Shown here piece after piece: positions 63,164 through 64,000 of a DNA stretch of 64,000 nucleotides. Positions within the stretch are counted from its first letter, which is position 1; every line of letters starts with the position of its first letter. The DNA lies in contig NZ_JAHVHU010000011.1 in assembly GCF_019802045.1 (NCBI RefSeq), positions 145,131-209,130 of the forward strand, written 5' to 3'. The notes under the pieces were generated by a model that ran no database searches, was not told the DNA's origin, and saw only the letters and a list, made by a program, of their open reading frames with translations. Both the position numbers and the translations under genes were made by a program. Source of the stretch: Membranihabitans marinus. Lineage in GTDB: Bacteria; Bacteroidota; Bacteroidia; Chitinophagales; Saprospiraceae.

Positions 63164-64000
63164 ATGTCAAAGTTAATTATTGGTCTTGACATCGCCAAAG
63201 AAGATTTTAAAGCATGTATTCAATCAGAGGAACCAAACCGTGAAATTAAGATTAAGGGAAGCCGGACTTTCAAAAACACTTCTGCAGGGTATTCTGAGCT
63301 TCTGGAATGGACCCACAAGCGTATTAAGCCTTATTATGATTCTATTCTTTTTGTGATGGAAGCTACCGGTGTTTACTATGAAGATCTGGCGTACTATCTA
63401 TTTGATAATGATCATCAGGTCAGTGTCTTGTTACCAAACAAGGTAAAGCACTTTACCAAGAGTCTGAATATAGTAACTAAAACAGACAAAATAGATGCCC
63501 GAATTATCGCTCAGATTGGAATAGAACGAAAACTGAAACGCTGGGAGCCTATGTGCCCCGAATACAAGGATCTCAAAGCATTGAACAGGAAAAGGCTCTC
63601 TCTGGACAAAGAGAAGAAACGAGCTAAGAACCAGTTACATGCTATGAATCATGCGCATAAGACATCTGAATCTGTGATTGATATAACAAAAAAACAAATC
63701 GAGTTTTATCAACATCAGATCCAGGTCCTGGAAGACCAGATAGAATCTGTAGTAAAGTCAAATCCGGAGCTTGATGAAAGGATTAACAAAGTAGCTACTC
63801 TAAAGGGAGTAGGTCGTACATCAATCATCACAATTCTTTGCGAAACCAATGGATTTAGCATGGTTCGAAACATCAGACAATTGGTCAGTTATGCTGGCTT
63901 GGATATCGTGTTTAATGAATCCGGAAAATTCAAAGGAAAAACAAGAATTTCCAAACGAGGAAATAACAGAATAAGAGAATGTCTCTACATGCCGGCACTG
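63164..64000 (+). CDS. IS110-family transposase (DEDD recombinase), N-terminal 279 residues
   Basis: The frame from ATG 63164 is open to the window end. The RuvC-like DEDD domain is complete: Asp9 in GLDIAKEDF, Glu66 in MEATGVYYEDL, and Asp108 and Asp111 in KTDKIDARI. A long coiled coil (about 140-205) leads to the Transposase_20 domain (TLKGVGRTS, SYAGLD, ESGKFKGKTRISKRGNNRIR). No damage is seen, so the element may be active. Only the last part of the C-terminal domain is missing at the edge. Confidence 0.95.
   Translation, partial: MSKLIIGLDIAKEDFKACIQSEEPNREIKIKGSRTFKNTSAGYSELLEWTHKRIKPYYDSILFVMEATGVYYEDLAYYLFDNDHQVSVLLPNKVKHFTKSLNIVTKTDKIDARIIAQIGIERKLKRWEPMCPEYKDLKALNRKRLSLDKEKKRAKNQLHAMNHAHKTSESVIDITKKQIEFYQHQIQVLEDQIESVVKSNPELDERINKVATLKGVGRTSIITILCETNGFSMVRNIRQLVSYAGLDIVFNESGKFKGKTRISKRGNNRIRECLYMPAL

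Larger units (their letters stand above)
62870..64000 (+). mobile_element. IS110-family insertion sequence, left part (cut by window edge)
   Basis: The transposase at 63164 onward and its structured 5' non-coding region define the element. IS110 elements lack terminal inverted repeats, so the left boundary is an estimate, between about 62820 and 62950. The right end is outside the window. Confidence 0.65.

Overview
The window looks like chromosomal DNA of a member of the Bacteroidota, probably a Saprospirales-like marine or aquatic bacterium. The evidence is a PorP/SprF protein and a gliding-motility-type C-terminal sorting domain (type IX secretion), a type III glutamine synthetase, a TonB-dependent receptor, many small lipoproteins, and promoter elements of the Bacteroidota form TAnnTTTG at suitable distances from several starts. 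Assignment below phylum is inference. No rRNA, complete tRNA or CRISPR array was seen.

Layout. 1-15.7 kb is housekeeping and envelope: a partial SixA-like phosphatase; an operon of an unknown helical protein, rlmH and a rhomboid protease; a flippase-like protein; a LysM/RlpA-like secreted protein; a cluster of tiny membrane proteins, one with an in-frame stop; a cystathionine beta-synthase-like enzyme; PorP/SprF; a RibB protein with a degenerate RibA half; two GT4 glycosyltransferases; a LolD-like ATPase; and a DASH-type photolyase/cryptochrome. 15.8-19.6 kb holds a lipoprotein, a Sco/cytochrome c pair and a large type-B-sorted adhesin-like protein. 20-36 kb holds a YrdC-family protein, a magnesium-chelatase-like ATPase, a GT2 enzyme, a CI/LexA-like S24 regulator with its own palindrome and a partner small protein, tpiA, glnN, an HhH/outer-membrane protein and a frameshifted TonB receptor. 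Three copies of one hairpin-rich repeat lie in this stretch, and two of them flank the broken receptor. 34-46 kb is rich in nucleic-acid and stress genes: a DnaQ/GIY-YIG fusion, miaE, a PIF1-like helicase, AI-2E transporter, Ku, LigD, YqaE/Pmp3, a stress-type SDR and a TVP38 protein.

45.6-49.9 kb is a tight three-gene cassette: an SbnA/cysteine-synthase-like PLP enzyme, an FAD/NAD(P)-binding protein and a Y4yA-type fold-III PLP enzyme. It looks like a small uncharacterised amino-acid or metallophore-precursor pathway. 50-62.5 kb is a stress region (large catalase, two DUF421 proteins, DUF892/YciE ferritin-like proteins, PRC-barrel, CDF transporter, VKOR/SPW/epimerase operon, eukaryotic-type topoisomerase IB). 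This region is visibly decaying: a 5'-damaged DUF892 gene, a 3'-truncated flavodoxin-like gene and a GH13 amylase that has lost its catalytic barrel. The window ends inside an IS110-family element whose 5' non-coding region folds into hairpins and is a good candidate for a bridge RNA.

How it fits together. Ku, LigD, catalase, DUF892, PRC-barrel, YqaE, SDR and topoisomerase IB are the kind of genes often grouped in bacterial general-stress or desiccation responses. The repeats, the IS110 and the broken genes suggest that the accessory parts are being actively remodelled.
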